Positions 1-9,212 of a stretch of 64,000 nucleotides of DNA are shown here, one piece after another. The notes beneath the pieces are model-generated. The model made no database searches and was not told the DNA's origin. It saw nothing but the letters and a program-made list of their open reading frames with translations. Within the stretch, counting starts at the first letter, position 1, and each line of letters starts with the position of its first letter. The DNA is from CAIYZT01 sp947461435. GTDB lineage: Bacteria; Pseudomonadota; Alphaproteobacteria; Rhodobacterales; Rhodobacteraceae. A program made the position numbers and the translations under genes. The DNA is taken from positions 930,001-994,000 of the forward strand of contig OZ260083.1 of assembly GCA_965284435.1 (NCBI GenBank), in the 5' to 3' direction.

Positions 1-598
1 CAACCATGGTCAATCCCAGATTCACGAATGGATAACGATGCGAATACAAAGAGAAATTCCCCGTCTCGCGATCCTTCAGATCCAGACCAAAACCATCGAT
101 GAAAGAGACAAACCGCGGTACGGTTTCATCTTGCGGTTCGGGCATCGCCGATAATTCTTCCCGAATTCGGGCGATCAGATTGCTCGCAAAGGCATCATCG
201 TCGTCCAAAACCGTCTGGATCACCTGCCCAAGCCCATAGCGGCGTTTCAGGAACTTGGTCAAAAACGTATGCGAAGCCCCAAACGGACGCGGACAGATCG
301 AATACTTTTCGGGCGCCAGCGTGCCGGCGCAGACCTGCGTCAGGCTGTCCAGCGCCGCGGCGGGCAAATCTTCGCTGCACAAGATCATCAGGTGAAAGTT
401 CTGGTCACTTTGCGCCGCCAGCGACGGGATCGCCAAGCTTTCCAGCATCGCCAGCCGAAGCGCCAGACGCTGCGGCTTAAACAGCATGTCCTTGTGCTTG
501 GAGGCATCGCCTTGCCAGCCCGATTTTCCGAAATAGGAAAACCTCATGGCAACCAAAACTTCTTGGTTTGCGACAAAATCCTGCCAGCGCCGTTCCAT
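1..598 (-). CDS. putative rhamnosyltransferase-family glycosyltransferase (C-terminus beyond window)
   Basis: About 199 N-terminal residues are visible; the gene runs off the left edge. The start at 598 (MERRWQDFVANQ) follows an in-frame stop and a GGTGA Shine-Dalgarno-like stretch. The pattern RFSYFG..GWQ, then LAIPSLAAQSDQNFHLMIL, then an acidic cluster VLDDDDAF near residue 128 resembles the putative rhamnosyl transferase family, in which the aspartates would bind metal and nucleotide sugar. No signal peptide is seen, so a cytoplasmic enzyme is likely. It is the last visible gene of a minus-strand run that starts at 2902. The family call is by recalled pattern; the sugar donor is unknown. 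Confidence 0.65.
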   Translation of the reverse strand, partial: MERRWQDFVANQEVLVAMRFSYFGKSGWQGDASKHKDMLFKPQRLALRLAMLESLAIPSLAAQSDQNFHLMILCSEDLPAAALDSLTQVCAGTLAPEKYSICPRPFGASHTFLTKFLKRRYGLGQVIQTVLDDDDAFASNLIARIREELSAMPEPQDETVPRFVSFIDGFGLDLKDRETGNFSLYSHRYPFVNLGLTMV

Positions 599-657
599 AT
601 GTCACCAGAATCTCAATGCGCCCCCACGCATGGCGACACTGGTGCCACAAAAAAGAC

Positions 658-1383
658 TCAAATCCAATCAAGATTCACACGCCCTGCGGGATATTTCTGC
701 GAAAAGCTCTCGCGCAAAGATTTGTACCGCCCGCGTAGATCGGCGAACTTCTTTTCATGTGTTTCCGCCACAAGGCAGCGCACATGTTGGAACAGATCGT
801 CGGCATCCATCTGTTCCAAAATCTCCAGTTCAGCCCCTTCGATGTCCATTTTCACGAAGGATATCCCGCCGCGCTGCGCCGCCATGTCCCGCACCAGCTG
901 CGGAAAATCGACAAGGGGCACCTCTACCGCGTTTTCCGCATCGATCCGGCGTCCGCCGTCCAGAATGGTGCTGCTGACAGAGGCCCCGGCGGGATTAGTG
1001 GCAAAGTTGTTAGCCCGCATCAGCCGAACGGTGCCCGATCCCACCCCGACGGCGGCATTGACCAAGGTGACATTGGCCACGCCCGAGAACTTTTCCTGCA
1101 GTTTTTCAAAGGTATAAGGATCAGGCTCATAGGCAATCACATCGGCCCCCGTTGCCGCCAGAATCGCCGTTATCACCCCCATGTTCGCGCCGCAGTCCAT
1201 CACCAGATCGCCGGGGCGCAGCATGGCGCAGACGCCCGCCAAAAACCCATGCGCCCCCGCCTTTCGCATGTTTCGGCGGGCCCGGCGGATCAGGGTCTCT
1301 GCCTTCATCTCGGCGGCCGACTTTGGGGCGGCCGGATCGGACGGTTCGGCTGATTCCGGCTTTTTTTTCAAGGCTTTTGGCAT
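658..1383 (-). CDS. FkbM family methyltransferase
   Basis: A 241-residue SAM-dependent methyltransferase. Motif I reads VMDCGANMGVITAILA, followed by the acidic end of the second strand in AYEPDP, and the FkbM hallmark FVKMDIEGAELEIL. FkbM enzymes commonly O-methylate sugars or polyketides, and this one sits among glycosyltransferases, so methylation of a surface glycan is the likely role (inference). The start at 1383 lies just after the upstream gene's stop, with GGA eight bases before it; an alternative ATG at 1398 would overlap that gene by 14 bases. The N-terminal 30 residues are Lys/Pro/Ala rich and probably disordered. Confidence 0.85.
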   Translation of the reverse strand: MPKALKKKPESAEPSDPAAPKSAAEMKAETLIRRARRNMRKAGAHGFLAGVCAMLRPGDLVMDCGANMGVITAILAATGADVIAYEPDPYTFEKLQEKFSGVANVTLVNAAVGVGSGTVRLMRANNFATNPAGASVSSTILDGGRRIDAENAVEVPLVDFPQLVRDMAAQRGGISFVKMDIEGAELEILEQMDADDLFQHVRCLVAETHEKKFADLRGRYKSLRESFSQKYPAGRVNLDWI

Positions 1384-1384
1384 G

Positions 1385-2086
1385 TCAGGAATCCACATAA
1401 TGACTTTGGATCGGAATCTGGTAGGGCGGATCCACCAAGGGCCGCCGCGCGGCGTAAAGCATAAGATGGGGCCCCGACAGGGCCAATTCGCCCCCCCGGG
1501 GTTTGCCCGTCGGGTCGGTTATCGAGATGATCTTGTCCGGAACCTTTCGGTTCACGATCGACACTTCCAGCATCTGGTATCCGCGCGCGTGGTGCCAATA
1601 GCGCCAGGGCACATCGGGGCCGGTTTGAAAAAACCCGTGCCCGAACCAGCCATCGCAAGACACAAAACTCATGACCACACCGCCGGGTTTCAAAAGCTGG
1701 TGACAGGTGTCCAGGGCGGTTCCGATATGGAAGATATGTTCACTGGTGCCCCCGTCGATGACCAGATCGAATTGTCCATGAAGCGCGGGCGGCAGGGGCA
1801 GGTTCAGATCATGGATATGTTCTGCCCCTTCCAGATCGTTGAAATCCATCGCTTCCATTTTTGGATAGCCAAGGCGGGAAAACAGGGTTTCGGTGAACCC
1901 GTCGTCTTGGGTAATCTCGGGCTCTGTAAGGGGCTGGCCCAGTTTGCCCATCGCCTTGAGAAAGCGCTGCATCCGGCGTTCGGACAGGTGAAGTTTCTGC
2001 CGCCCCAGAATAAGCCCGCGAGTCGCCCCGGCGACAAGGTGGGCGTTCCGGGCCAGAAACAGACCCGGGATCATGGAAATACCCAT
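1385..2086 (-). CDS. SAM-dependent methyltransferase-like protein
   Basis: A 233-residue protein. The central part has FDLVIDGGTSEHIFH, a variant of the class I methyltransferase fold, and LLKPGGVVMSFVSCDG, typical of the strand 5 region where 'LKPGG' is a family signature. The usual glycine-rich motif I is not obvious, so SAM binding is less certain than in the neighbouring FkbM protein. It follows the 2087-2902 glycosyltransferase without a gap and is followed at once by the FkbM gene, so the genes are probably co-translated. A role in glycan modification is inferred from neighbours. Confidence 0.6.
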   Translation of the reverse strand: MGISMIPGLFLARNAHLVAGATRGLILGRQKLHLSERRMQRFLKAMGKLGQPLTEPEITQDDGFTETLFSRLGYPKMEAMDFNDLEGAEHIHDLNLPLPPALHGQFDLVIDGGTSEHIFHIGTALDTCHQLLKPGGVVMSFVSCDGWFGHGFFQTGPDVPWRYWHHARGYQMLEVSIVNRKVPDKIISITDPTGKPRGGELALSGPHLMLYAARRPLVDPPYQIPIQSHYVDS

Positions 2087-2902
2087 TTACTCTTCCAAGG
2101 CCTTGGCGGGATCGACGCCTTCGATCTCGCACATGCGGGCGGCATAGGAATTCGCCATCGGTGGGTTTTTTCGCCACCATGGTTTGGTCCCGTTTGTATA
2201 AAGGTGAACCGACAGCGTGTTGTCCGTAAAATGCCCTTCGACCCGGCCATAAGGATCGAAGAACACGTCGTTCAGCTGAAACGGAACCGGATACAGAAAG
2301 TCAGAAGACAGGGCCTTTTCATAATCGCCCGTCTGCTGCGCGAAATAGGTAAAGGCCTGTGGCCCAAAGGCGGTGCGTTCGGCGTTATAGATGCGAACGG
2401 CTTGGGGCAGGTGGCTGTCCTGTTTTTCGATGCGCTTTTTTTGTTGTTTGTTGAACCATGCGGGCGCTGCGGGCAGGTTTTCGTAATAGTCCAGCAACTG
2501 ATCCATCAGATCGCCCTTTTGCGGAATATAGACCACCCCGCAGTTCAACGCGCCGCGAAAGCCGTGACCGGCGAAGATATGGGTCATCTCGTCGGGAAAA
2601 GGTTTGTGGCAATAGGCATCACAGTCGATCCAAACGGCATTTGTCTGCTGAATCATTTTGTAACGAAACACGTTGGACAAGAAAGATTCAGAGGTTTGCC
2701 GGACAATATCCATGTCGATTGTCATGATGTCCGTGGCGGGCTTTACAACTACGCCTTCGGGCACATTCGTGACAGTGTCGGTGCAGTACAAGGTGGTCGG
2801 GTGGCCCTGCCGCACGTGGCTGAGAAGGCATATCTGATTGAGATAATGAAGCTTTTCGCCAATCCAAAGGGATGCAACCGGTCTGCGGGTGGGGGCCGCC
2901 AT
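2087..2902 (-). CDS. glycosyltransferase with DxD-like motif
   Basis: A 271-residue protein beginning MAAPTRRPVASLWIGEKLHY. The segments LNQICLLSHVRQGHPTTLY near the N-terminus and AVWIDCDAYCHKPF near residue 90 match the pattern of small glycosyltransferases that carry a DxD metal/nucleotide-sugar motif after a region about a subject moving sugars onto glycans or lipids. The C-terminal part is rich in aromatic residues (HLYTNGTKPWWRKNPP). First gene of a minus-strand set with the two methyltransferases and the rhamnosyltransferase-like gene. Its donor and acceptor cannot be read from sequence. Confidence 0.65.
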   Translation of the reverse strand: MAAPTRRPVASLWIGEKLHYLNQICLLSHVRQGHPTTLYCTDTVTNVPEGVVVKPATDIMTIDMDIVRQTSESFLSNVFRYKMIQQTNAVWIDCDAYCHKPFPDEMTHIFAGHGFRGALNCGVVYIPQKGDLMDQLLDYYENLPAAPAWFNKQQKKRIEKQDSHLPQAVRIYNAERTAFGPQAFTYFAQQTGDYEKALSSDFLYPVPFQLNDVFFDPYGRVEGHFTDNTLSVHLYTNGTKPWWRKNPPMANSYAARMCEIEGVDPAKALEE

Positions 2903-3034
2903 ATCAATACCTCAGTCAAAAATTGTTTCGTATTGCGCTACAATGACGAAACGATAGGGCCGTGTCCAGATTATGTCGGGACTGGCGCTTTTTGGGGGAA
3001 TGTGATTCCTTGGTTAAATTTAAGGGCGAGTGCC

Positions 3035-3952
3035 ATGCCGATAAAAACAGCGAATAAAGCCAATCCCGCCTGGAAACGGTTCATGACCGATCATATGGTC
3101 ACCTCGGCGCCCCATCCGCTGGTGAAGAAGACAGACCGCTTCTTTTTGATGGGCAGTTGCTTTGCTGAAGAAATTCGGCTGGCATTGGAAACAACCCTCG
3201 GCGCAGACCAGGTGGGCCCCGATTACCGGCAAGTCAGCTTTGATCCGGCGCTGGCGCAGGTGGACGAGATTCCGGACCGAAACCATCTGAACACCTATAA
3301 CGCCTATTCCGTTCTGCAAGAGATCGAACGCCTTTTGGGACTGTGGGAACCTGCGGCCGATGATTATTGGCAGGTCGACGGGCGGATCCAATGCCCCTAT
3401 CGGCGGCTGGTTTTTGCCAATACGCCCGCGCTTTTTTCCCAGATCAGCGCCGATCTTACCCGCGTTTTGCGCCAAGGCTTTGACGCGGCGGATCATTTCG
3501 TGTTCACCTTCGGGATGACTGAGGTTTTTGTGAACAAACAGTCGGGAAAAATAGCCAACCAGAAACCCGGTTATGGGCTGGGCGGCGGGGTAGACGAGAC
3601 AACCTATCACCGGGCAGGATTTTCAGAGAATTTGGGCGTCATCCTGCGTCTGGTGGATCTGATCACCGCAGCCAAGCCCAGGGCGCGGATCTTTTGTACG
3701 GTGTCCCCTGTGCCGCTGAAGCGCACGTTTTCGGGCGAAGATATCTTTGTGGCCAACACGTTGTCAAAATCCACTCTGCGCGCCGTCTTGGCCGAAGTGG
3801 CCGAACAAAGGGCAAATGTGACCTATTTCCCATCCTATGAGGCGGTGATTTCGGGCGGCGATGCCGCCTGGGAGGAGGACGGCCGCCATGTGCAGCGCCC
3901 GGTGGTCGAGGCGATCACGCGCACCTTTGTGAAAACCTATTTTTCCCCGTGA
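3035..3952 (+). CDS. GSCFA domain protein
   Basis: A 305-residue protein with the signature that names the family: FLMGSCFAEEI near residue 40. Other expected segments are present: NTYNAYSVLQEIERL, FVFTFGMTEVF and FCTVSPVPLKRTF (the SPVP block). GSCFA proteins resemble SGNH-type hydrolases and are found in polysaccharide clusters, where they may act as esterases or acyl transferases; the true reaction is not settled. The start at 3035 is chosen for its AAGGGCGAG ribosome-binding site and because the open frame upstream is only the antisense of the 1385-2902 genes. Its last 16 bases overlap the convergent gene at 3937. Confidence 0.85.
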   Translation: MPIKTANKANPAWKRFMTDHMVTSAPHPLVKKTDRFFLMGSCFAEEIRLALETTLGADQVGPDYRQVSFDPALAQVDEIPDRNHLNTYNAYSVLQEIERLLGLWEPAADDYWQVDGRIQCPYRRLVFANTPALFSQISADLTRVLRQGFDAADHFVFTFGMTEVFVNKQSGKIANQKPGYGLGGGVDETTYHRAGFSENLGVILRLVDLITAAKPRARIFCTVSPVPLKRTFSGEDIFVANTLSKSTLRAVLAEVAEQRANVTYFPSYEAVISGGDAAWEEDGRHVQRPVVEAITRTFVKTYFSP

Positions 3953-5895
3953 TCGTCCATGGTCGCCAAGATGAAGGCCCGGCAAATGTTGGGATCAAAG
4001 TCAAAAGCAGGGGCATAGCCGAGGGCCTGAAGCAGATCGTGCATCTGCGGGATCTGCGCATGAAACGCCTCTATCCAGCGGCCATACAAAAACACCTGCG
4101 CGGGGGGTGGGGCGGGAAGGGCGTGAAAGACCCGGGTAAGAACCTCGGCAGAAAGGCGGCCATCGCCGATCAGCAGACTGGCGGGCGCTTCGGCGCGGAT
4201 CAGGGCGATCGTCTGCACCGCCAGATCGTCTGACAGGCTGTGGTCTGACTGGCGGAATCTGTCGTTAAAGCTGCGGTTTGACAGGGCGCAAACGACCTGC
4301 ATCATCTGGGCAAGACCGGGATTGTCTTCGTGCAAGGTCATCGAAATATCCGGTCTTGTGTTGGCGCAGTGCCCCGCCAGAAACCCCACGGCGGACCCGA
4401 TTTCCAACACCTTGGCGCCCTTGGGCAGCACCTGCGGCATTTTTCGGGCCAGTCCGCGTTCGAATTTTCCCGTCTGAAGGGTGGGCAGAACCGGCAAGGA
4501 AAACACCCGGTCATCTGCGGGCAGTTTCATGGAATGGTTGGCAAAGACCTGCAGATCCCGGTGCTGCGATAAATCAATGGGACCGCTGACATAAGAGCCC
4601 ATGGGAACAGCTTCCACCGGCTCTTTTGGGCCGGCGGCTTTGCGATCTTCCTTTGATTTCTTGGCCCGCGCCTTTTCCACATCTGACATAAGAGCCGCGA
4701 TCTTTTCGCGGTCGCGCGCCTGTGGGGGTTTGGCGACGATCTGGCTGATCGGAACCGCAGAGGCGATGGCAAGATCGGCTTTCAACTGATGATAGGCCTC
4801 GGTCTGACGCAGGTCTGCCAGCCGAGATTCGGCGCGGGCGAGGGCGGCATGGTGCAGGCGGTTCAGGTCTGGATCGTCCAGAAGCTGTGCGATGATCTGA
4901 TTGCGCCGCGCGGTATAGCGAAGCATGGTGTCGTCGCGTACTTCGTTGCGGTCCTGAAGGCTCCAATAATCGCCATTATACTTGTCGGCCTTGTTGTTCA
5001 CATTGCCCCGCATCTTTCGGATCGCATAGCTGTCGACCGATTTGACGGCGTAATGATTCAACTGCACCCAGTCATAGCCGACCGTCCGCGTGATCGACCG
5101 CCAGCCGCGAAATTTGAAGTAATCTTCCATCTCGCGGCCGGAACCGTTCAGCCATTTCACCTGATCGGGGAAGTCGGTCTTGATCCACCGGGTTTTCATC
5201 TTTGGGCGGTGGATGCCCAGTTTCCAATGGTCCGCAGAAAAGGTGAACAGGGTTTTGACGCCCCAGCCCTTGTTCCAGGTTTGCGGGGCCGCCATGAGGT
5301 ACTGTTCGGTGACCGGGGCGCGCGACCAATCGACCACCCCGCCAGAGCCGAAGATGCGCCACGTCACGACGATTCCCGTCGCGCCTTGGTCCTTGGCGGC
5401 GGTCAGCAGACTGTCGAGGCTGCCATCGCCGTACTTGATCGACACAAATTCATCGGCGTCAAACACCATGACCCAGTCGGAAGACCGAACCACGGGTTCG
5501 TCTTGTGCATAATTCAGCGCCGAGGGTTGCGGCCGGATGCCGGGTGCAATGACGTTGCGGCGGTGATGGCACAGGCCCAGTTCTTCGAGGCGGATCAGCA
5601 TGTCATCGGTCCCGTCGGAACAGTCGTTCGTGTAAACGACCAGATCGGTGAACCCGACCGCAAGGTGATGGGCGACCCATTCCATGACATAGGGCCCTTC
5701 GTCTTTCATCATCGAGACGGCGGTCACCTGACCGTGGGGGCTGTTGTGGCGCTTTAGCGCAAAGGGCACCGTGCCCCATTGCGCCCCTGCGCCTTTTGGG
5801 CGGGGTTCATCGCCCTTGGGGGCTTTTGGCTTTTGGCCTGATTTGGCTGACACGCGCGCCTCGACACTGCTTTGGAACAACTTATGCGGTCGCAT
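3937..5895 (-). CDS. fusion: GT2-like glycosyltransferase plus C-terminal methyltransferase-like domain
   Basis: A 652-residue protein. Residues about 55-330 are a family 2-like glycosyltransferase: VTAVSMMKDEGPYVMEWVAHH, YTNDCSDGTDDML and VMVFDADEFV (DxD motif near 140), the form seen in the 'Glyco_tranf_2_4' group. A charged Lys/Ala linker lies near 400-440. From about 490, KVLEIGSAVGFLAGHC looks like methyltransferase motif I, although later motifs are weak. The first 50 residues are Lys/Pro rich. The architecture suggests one chain that adds a sugar and perhaps modifies it; whether the second domain is active is not known. Divergent from the 6157 gene, with a 260-bp shared upstream region. 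Confidence 0.75.
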   Translation of the reverse strand: MRPHKLFQSSVEARVSAKSGQKPKAPKGDEPRPKGAGAQWGTVPFALKRHNSPHGQVTAVSMMKDEGPYVMEWVAHHLAVGFTDLVVYTNDCSDGTDDMLIRLEELGLCHHRRNVIAPGIRPQPSALNYAQDEPVVRSSDWVMVFDADEFVSIKYGDGSLDSLLTAAKDQGATGIVVTWRIFGSGGVVDWSRAPVTEQYLMAAPQTWNKGWGVKTLFTFSADHWKLGIHRPKMKTRWIKTDFPDQVKWLNGSGREMEDYFKFRGWRSITRTVGYDWVQLNHYAVKSVDSYAIRKMRGNVNNKADKYNGDYWSLQDRNEVRDDTMLRYTARRNQIIAQLLDDPDLNRLHHAALARAESRLADLRQTEAYHQLKADLAIASAVPISQIVAKPPQARDREKIAALMSDVEKARAKKSKEDRKAAGPKEPVEAVPMGSYVSGPIDLSQHRDLQVFANHSMKLPADDRVFSLPVLPTLQTGKFERGLARKMPQVLPKGAKVLEIGSAVGFLAGHCANTRPDISMTLHEDNPGLAQMMQVVCALSNRSFNDRFRQSDHSLSDDLAVQTIALIRAEAPASLLIGDGRLSAEVLTRVFHALPAPPPAQVFLYGRWIEAFHAQIPQMHDLLQALGYAPAFDFDPNICRAFILATMDDHGEK

Positions 5896-6156
5896 GGTTT
5901 TGGCTGCAAGTGTGGCTTTGTGGCTATTTCGCGTGAATTTCGGCCTTTTTCAGGTGACAAGGCAAAATAGCATCGCCATATTTACCACCAAGAGCAGAGC
6001 GCACGAGGGCAAACCCAAGGCGCAAATACAGGAGCATTCCATGGATGCGCCCCATCGTCCTTGGCCTTTGGCCAAGGTATCTTGGTGCTGCGGCCATCTG
6101 AAATCTTCGGATTTCGGGTACGCGGCGGGCTGCGTTTTGCAGGGGCGGGCGCGGCC

Positions 6157-8259
6157 ATGACCTTGGCCCGCACGATGATTGCGCCCCTCACGCAGATTCC
6201 AAAACGGGACCCAGAGGGGATGCCTGCGCTGGCAGCCTCGCCCAAAGTGGCGGCGCGGATGGACAGTTTTGTGCTGCGCGGAGGGCTGGTGGATGCCTTT
6301 TTTGTGTACCGCAGCGACACGCTTTTGGTGACCTTTGACAATCTGTCTTCGGTCGGAGAGCAGGTTCCGCCGCAGCCGTGGTTGATGGGCCTGACCTGCC
6401 GGGAGGGGTTGTCGGTGCTGGGGATCATGGCCAGTCAGAAGGACTGGTACCGCAATGCCGACACGCCGGATCTGATCGCCGATCTGCGCGACGCAGGGTT
6501 GTTTGACAGGTTCCGGCGGGTGGTCTTTGTCGGGGCCTCGATGGGCGGGTATGCGGCCCTGGCCTATGCCAAACTTGTGCCGGGGGCGGCGGTTTTGGCG
6601 TTTTCGCCGCAAAGCAGCCTGTCGCGGCGGATCGTGCCTTTTGAAAAGCGGTACCATTATGGGCAACGGCGCTGGGATTGGACCACACCGGAGTTTGTGG
6701 ATGCGGCGGCCTGTGTTCCGCCGGGGGCCGAAGTGTATCTGGCCTATGATCCCTTTGTGCCCGAAGACCGCGCCCATGCGCAGCGCATCGCGGGCGCGCG
6801 GCACATCCGCCTGCCGCATCTGGGCCACCGCGCGATCCGGTCAGTGAAGGAGTTTGGCGGTCTGGCCGGTTTGGTGCGCTCGGTCGCGCTGGGGGCCTTT
6901 GATGCCCCCGCCCTTGCCAAGGCGCTGCGCGCCCGCCGGCATGACCTGCAATGGAAGCGCGAAGTCTTTGCCGAAGCCGAACGGCGCGGGCACCAGAAGT
7001 TGGCCTTGGCCGCCGCCCGGCGATTGGTTCAGATAGAGCCCGAAGACCGGCTGGCGCGGCGGCTTGTGGCGCGGTTGGCGCCTTTGGTGGCCGGGGCCGA
7101 GCGCCCGCCGATCGACGAGACGTTCCGCGTGCGCCAAGGCAAACCGCGCGGCCCGTTTTCAGGCACGATCCAGCGGTTGGGCCAAGCCCTTGTTCTGCCG
7201 GAGCGCGAGGGGGATGTGAAGCTGGCCTCGGGCGTTTTGACGGCGCAGGGACATTATGTGGAGATGTCGCGGGCCTGGATACGGGCGCGAAAATCAACCC
7301 CGGAGCCGCGGCTTTTGCCGGGCGACAGCGTGACGGATCTGCCGGGGCGTCACCTGTTTGCCGGGCATTTCCGCGGGCATTTCGGGCATTATCTGGTGGA
7401 ATCGACGGCCCGACTTTGGGCGCTTGACCATTTGGGGGTGAAACCCGACAGCATTTTGTATCTGCCCTATCGGGGGGCCCATGCCGCGACGCAAAAGGCC
7501 ATCGAGGCGCAGCAACATATCTTTGACCTGCTGGAGATCGACACGCCCATCCGTGCCTATGCCGGGGTGCTGCGGGTTGAAGAGCTTTATGTGCCTGAAC
7601 TTGGGTTTGGCTGGCTTGACCGCTATGCGGCAAGCCCGGCCTATCGGAATTTCATGTGCACCCGCTTTGCGGCCGCAGCGGCCGCCGAGGGGGGAGAGAA
7701 GTTGTACATCTCTCGGGCCAAGCTGGCGGCCCATCGGGGCGGGATTTTGGCCGAGACGGTGATCGAAGAGAATCTGGCGCGGGCCGGGTTCGAGATTTTT
7801 CACCCCGAACGGCACCCGCTTGAGGTGCAGATCGCGCGGTACAAGGCGGCGAAAACCGTGGTGGCGCTGGACGGATCGGCCCTGCATCTGGCGGCCTATG
7901 TTTTGCCGCAGGCGGCGCGGGTGGCGATTATCTTGCGCCGGTCCAGTGCGAATGTGGCCGACTACATGCTGCAATACAAAAGCTTCAAGGGAATTGTACC
8001 CGATGTGATCAATGTGATCCGCCGCGACTGGATTTCGGGGGACAGCACAAGGGCGGATTTCCGATCGGTTGGGGAGTTGGACTTTGCCGCGCTGTTTGGG
8101 CAACTGAAGGCCTTGGGCCATCTGCCCCGGCGTTTCCGGCCCGTTTTGCCCGACAGTGCCGAGGTTCTGGCCCTGCTGGAGGCGCAGGGTGACAAGCGCG
8201 GTGACCGGTTTCGCCCCTTGGCGCGGGGCGAGACGCACCCCGATGAGGTGGTGGAATGA
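6157..8259 (+). CDS. fusion: serine-hydrolase-like N-terminal domain plus GT61-type glycosyltransferase
   Basis: A 700-residue protein in two halves. In the N-terminal half VVFVGASMGGYAALAYAK holds a nucleophile elbow (Ser128), with AYDPFVPEDRAH and HLGHRAIR as plausible acid and histidine of a catalytic triad. From about residue 380 the segment HFRGHFGHYLVESTARLWAL followed by EKLYISRAKL and VVALDGSALHLAAYV is the pattern of family 61 glycosyltransferases. No signal peptide is seen. The ATG at 6157 has AGGGGCGGG upstream; a TTG at 6061 is in frame but less likely. It is coupled to the next gene by an ATGA overlap. A combined deacylase/transferase role in glycan assembly is inferred. Confidence 0.75.
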   Translation: MTLARTMIAPLTQIPKRDPEGMPALAASPKVAARMDSFVLRGGLVDAFFVYRSDTLLVTFDNLSSVGEQVPPQPWLMGLTCREGLSVLGIMASQKDWYRNADTPDLIADLRDAGLFDRFRRVVFVGASMGGYAALAYAKLVPGAAVLAFSPQSSLSRRIVPFEKRYHYGQRRWDWTTPEFVDAAACVPPGAEVYLAYDPFVPEDRAHAQRIAGARHIRLPHLGHRAIRSVKEFGGLAGLVRSVALGAFDAPALAKALRARRHDLQWKREVFAEAERRGHQKLALAAARRLVQIEPEDRLARRLVARLAPLVAGAERPPIDETFRVRQGKPRGPFSGTIQRLGQALVLPEREGDVKLASGVLTAQGHYVEMSRAWIRARKSTPEPRLLPGDSVTDLPGRHLFAGHFRGHFGHYLVESTARLWALDHLGVKPDSILYLPYRGAHAATQKAIEAQQHIFDLLEIDTPIRAYAGVLRVEELYVPELGFGWLDRYAASPAYRNFMCTRFAAAAAAEGGEKLYISRAKLAAHRGGILAETVIEENLARAGFEIFHPERHPLEVQIARYKAAKTVVALDGSALHLAAYVLPQAARVAIILRRSSANVADYMLQYKSFKGIVPDVINVIRRDWISGDSTRADFRSVGELDFAALFGQLKALGHLPRRFRPVLPDSAEVLALLEAQGDKRGDRFRPLARGETHPDEVVE

Positions 8260-9173
8260 CCACGCCCAAGCTGACGGTCTATTTCATTGTGGAGCCGCCT
8301 GAGTATCAGATCTTGGCCTGCTATCTGGCGGCGTCCTTGCGCACGCAGTTCGGCCAGACGGTGGCCTTGGTTGGCTATTGCCCGGCGCAGAAGGTGCCGC
8401 TGATCGCCCCCGATGTGGTGACAGCGCTGGCCAAGATGGACTGCGAGATTCGGCCAATGCAGGTGGAGGGGATGTTTGACCCGCCCTACCCGCATGGCAA
8501 CAAGCTGATTGCGACGCTGCAGCCGCGCGAGTCGGAATATTCCTGTTTCATGGACAGCGATGTGTTGTGCATCAAGGCCAATGATGTGGCCAATCTGATC
8601 CGGCCGGGGCATGTGTGCCTGACCCCTGCGGCCAGCATGAACTGGGCCAAGCAGACGGTGTGGGACGGAATCTATGCCGCGGCGGGCATGGACATTCCGC
8701 AAGAGCGGTTCATGTTGATGAAGCAGAAAAAGGGCAAACCGCGGATCCCGTATTTTTCTTCCGGCCTGTTTGTCTTTCCCGAGCGGCACAGGAACGATGA
8801 CGGAAAAAGCTTTCCGCAGGTCTGGTATGACATGGCGCGGCTGTTGGATGCGGACCCGAATATTCCGATGAAGCGGCCTTATCTGGACCAGATCAGCCTG
8901 CCGCTGGCGATTCAAAAAGCCGGGCTTGCCTGGCACAAATTGCCGCAAGAGCAGCATTTCATTCTGGGTGGCAGGGCCCGAGGCGAGCCTTTGCCCGACA
9001 AGGGGCGCGATATCTATACGGTGCACTATCGCCAATGGCCCATCCTGAACGAGGTGGGTCTGCGCTGGAAAGCCCGGAAAATGCTGCAAAATCATGCAGG
9101 TGTAAAATCTGTCGGCCTTGGCGCAGGCGTAGATCCGGACGGCGGGCAGCAAACCGCCGACACGGCGGAGTGA
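8256..9173 (+). CDS. glycosyltransferase-like protein with DxD motif
   Basis: A 305-residue protein beginning TTPKLTVYFIVEPPEYQIL. It contains SCFMDSDVLCI near residue 95, the DxD arrangement of nucleotide-sugar-dependent transferases, then PYFSSGLFVFPER and YLDQISLPLAIQKAGL, which in such enzymes shape the acceptor site. It overlaps the GT61 fusion gene by four bases (ATGA), so the two are translationally coupled and probably act on the same glycan. The C-terminal 30 residues are low complexity. Family assignment beyond 'glycosyltransferase' is not firm. Confidence 0.65.
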   Translation: MTTPKLTVYFIVEPPEYQILACYLAASLRTQFGQTVALVGYCPAQKVPLIAPDVVTALAKMDCEIRPMQVEGMFDPPYPHGNKLIATLQPRESEYSCFMDSDVLCIKANDVANLIRPGHVCLTPAASMNWAKQTVWDGIYAAAGMDIPQERFMLMKQKKGKPRIPYFSSGLFVFPERHRNDDGKSFPQVWYDMARLLDADPNIPMKRPYLDQISLPLAIQKAGLAWHKLPQEQHFILGGRARGEPLPDKGRDIYTVHYRQWPILNEVGLRWKARKMLQNHAGVKSVGLGAGVDPDGGQQTADTAE

Positions 9174-9212
9174 CAGGGTTGCCTGTTCGGACAGTTTGTT
9201 TACCATGCTGCG

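Noticed and set aside
1181..3034. Long in-frame extension upstream of the GSCFA gene
   Set aside because: It is antisense to the methyltransferase and glycosyltransferase genes at 658-2902, and the family's conserved region starts near 3035 with a good ribosome-binding site.
5950..8238. Several long minus-strand frames opposite the hydrolase/GT61 gene
   Set aside because: They show Pro/Arg/Gln-rich antisense composition with no family motif, while the plus frame has clear domains.
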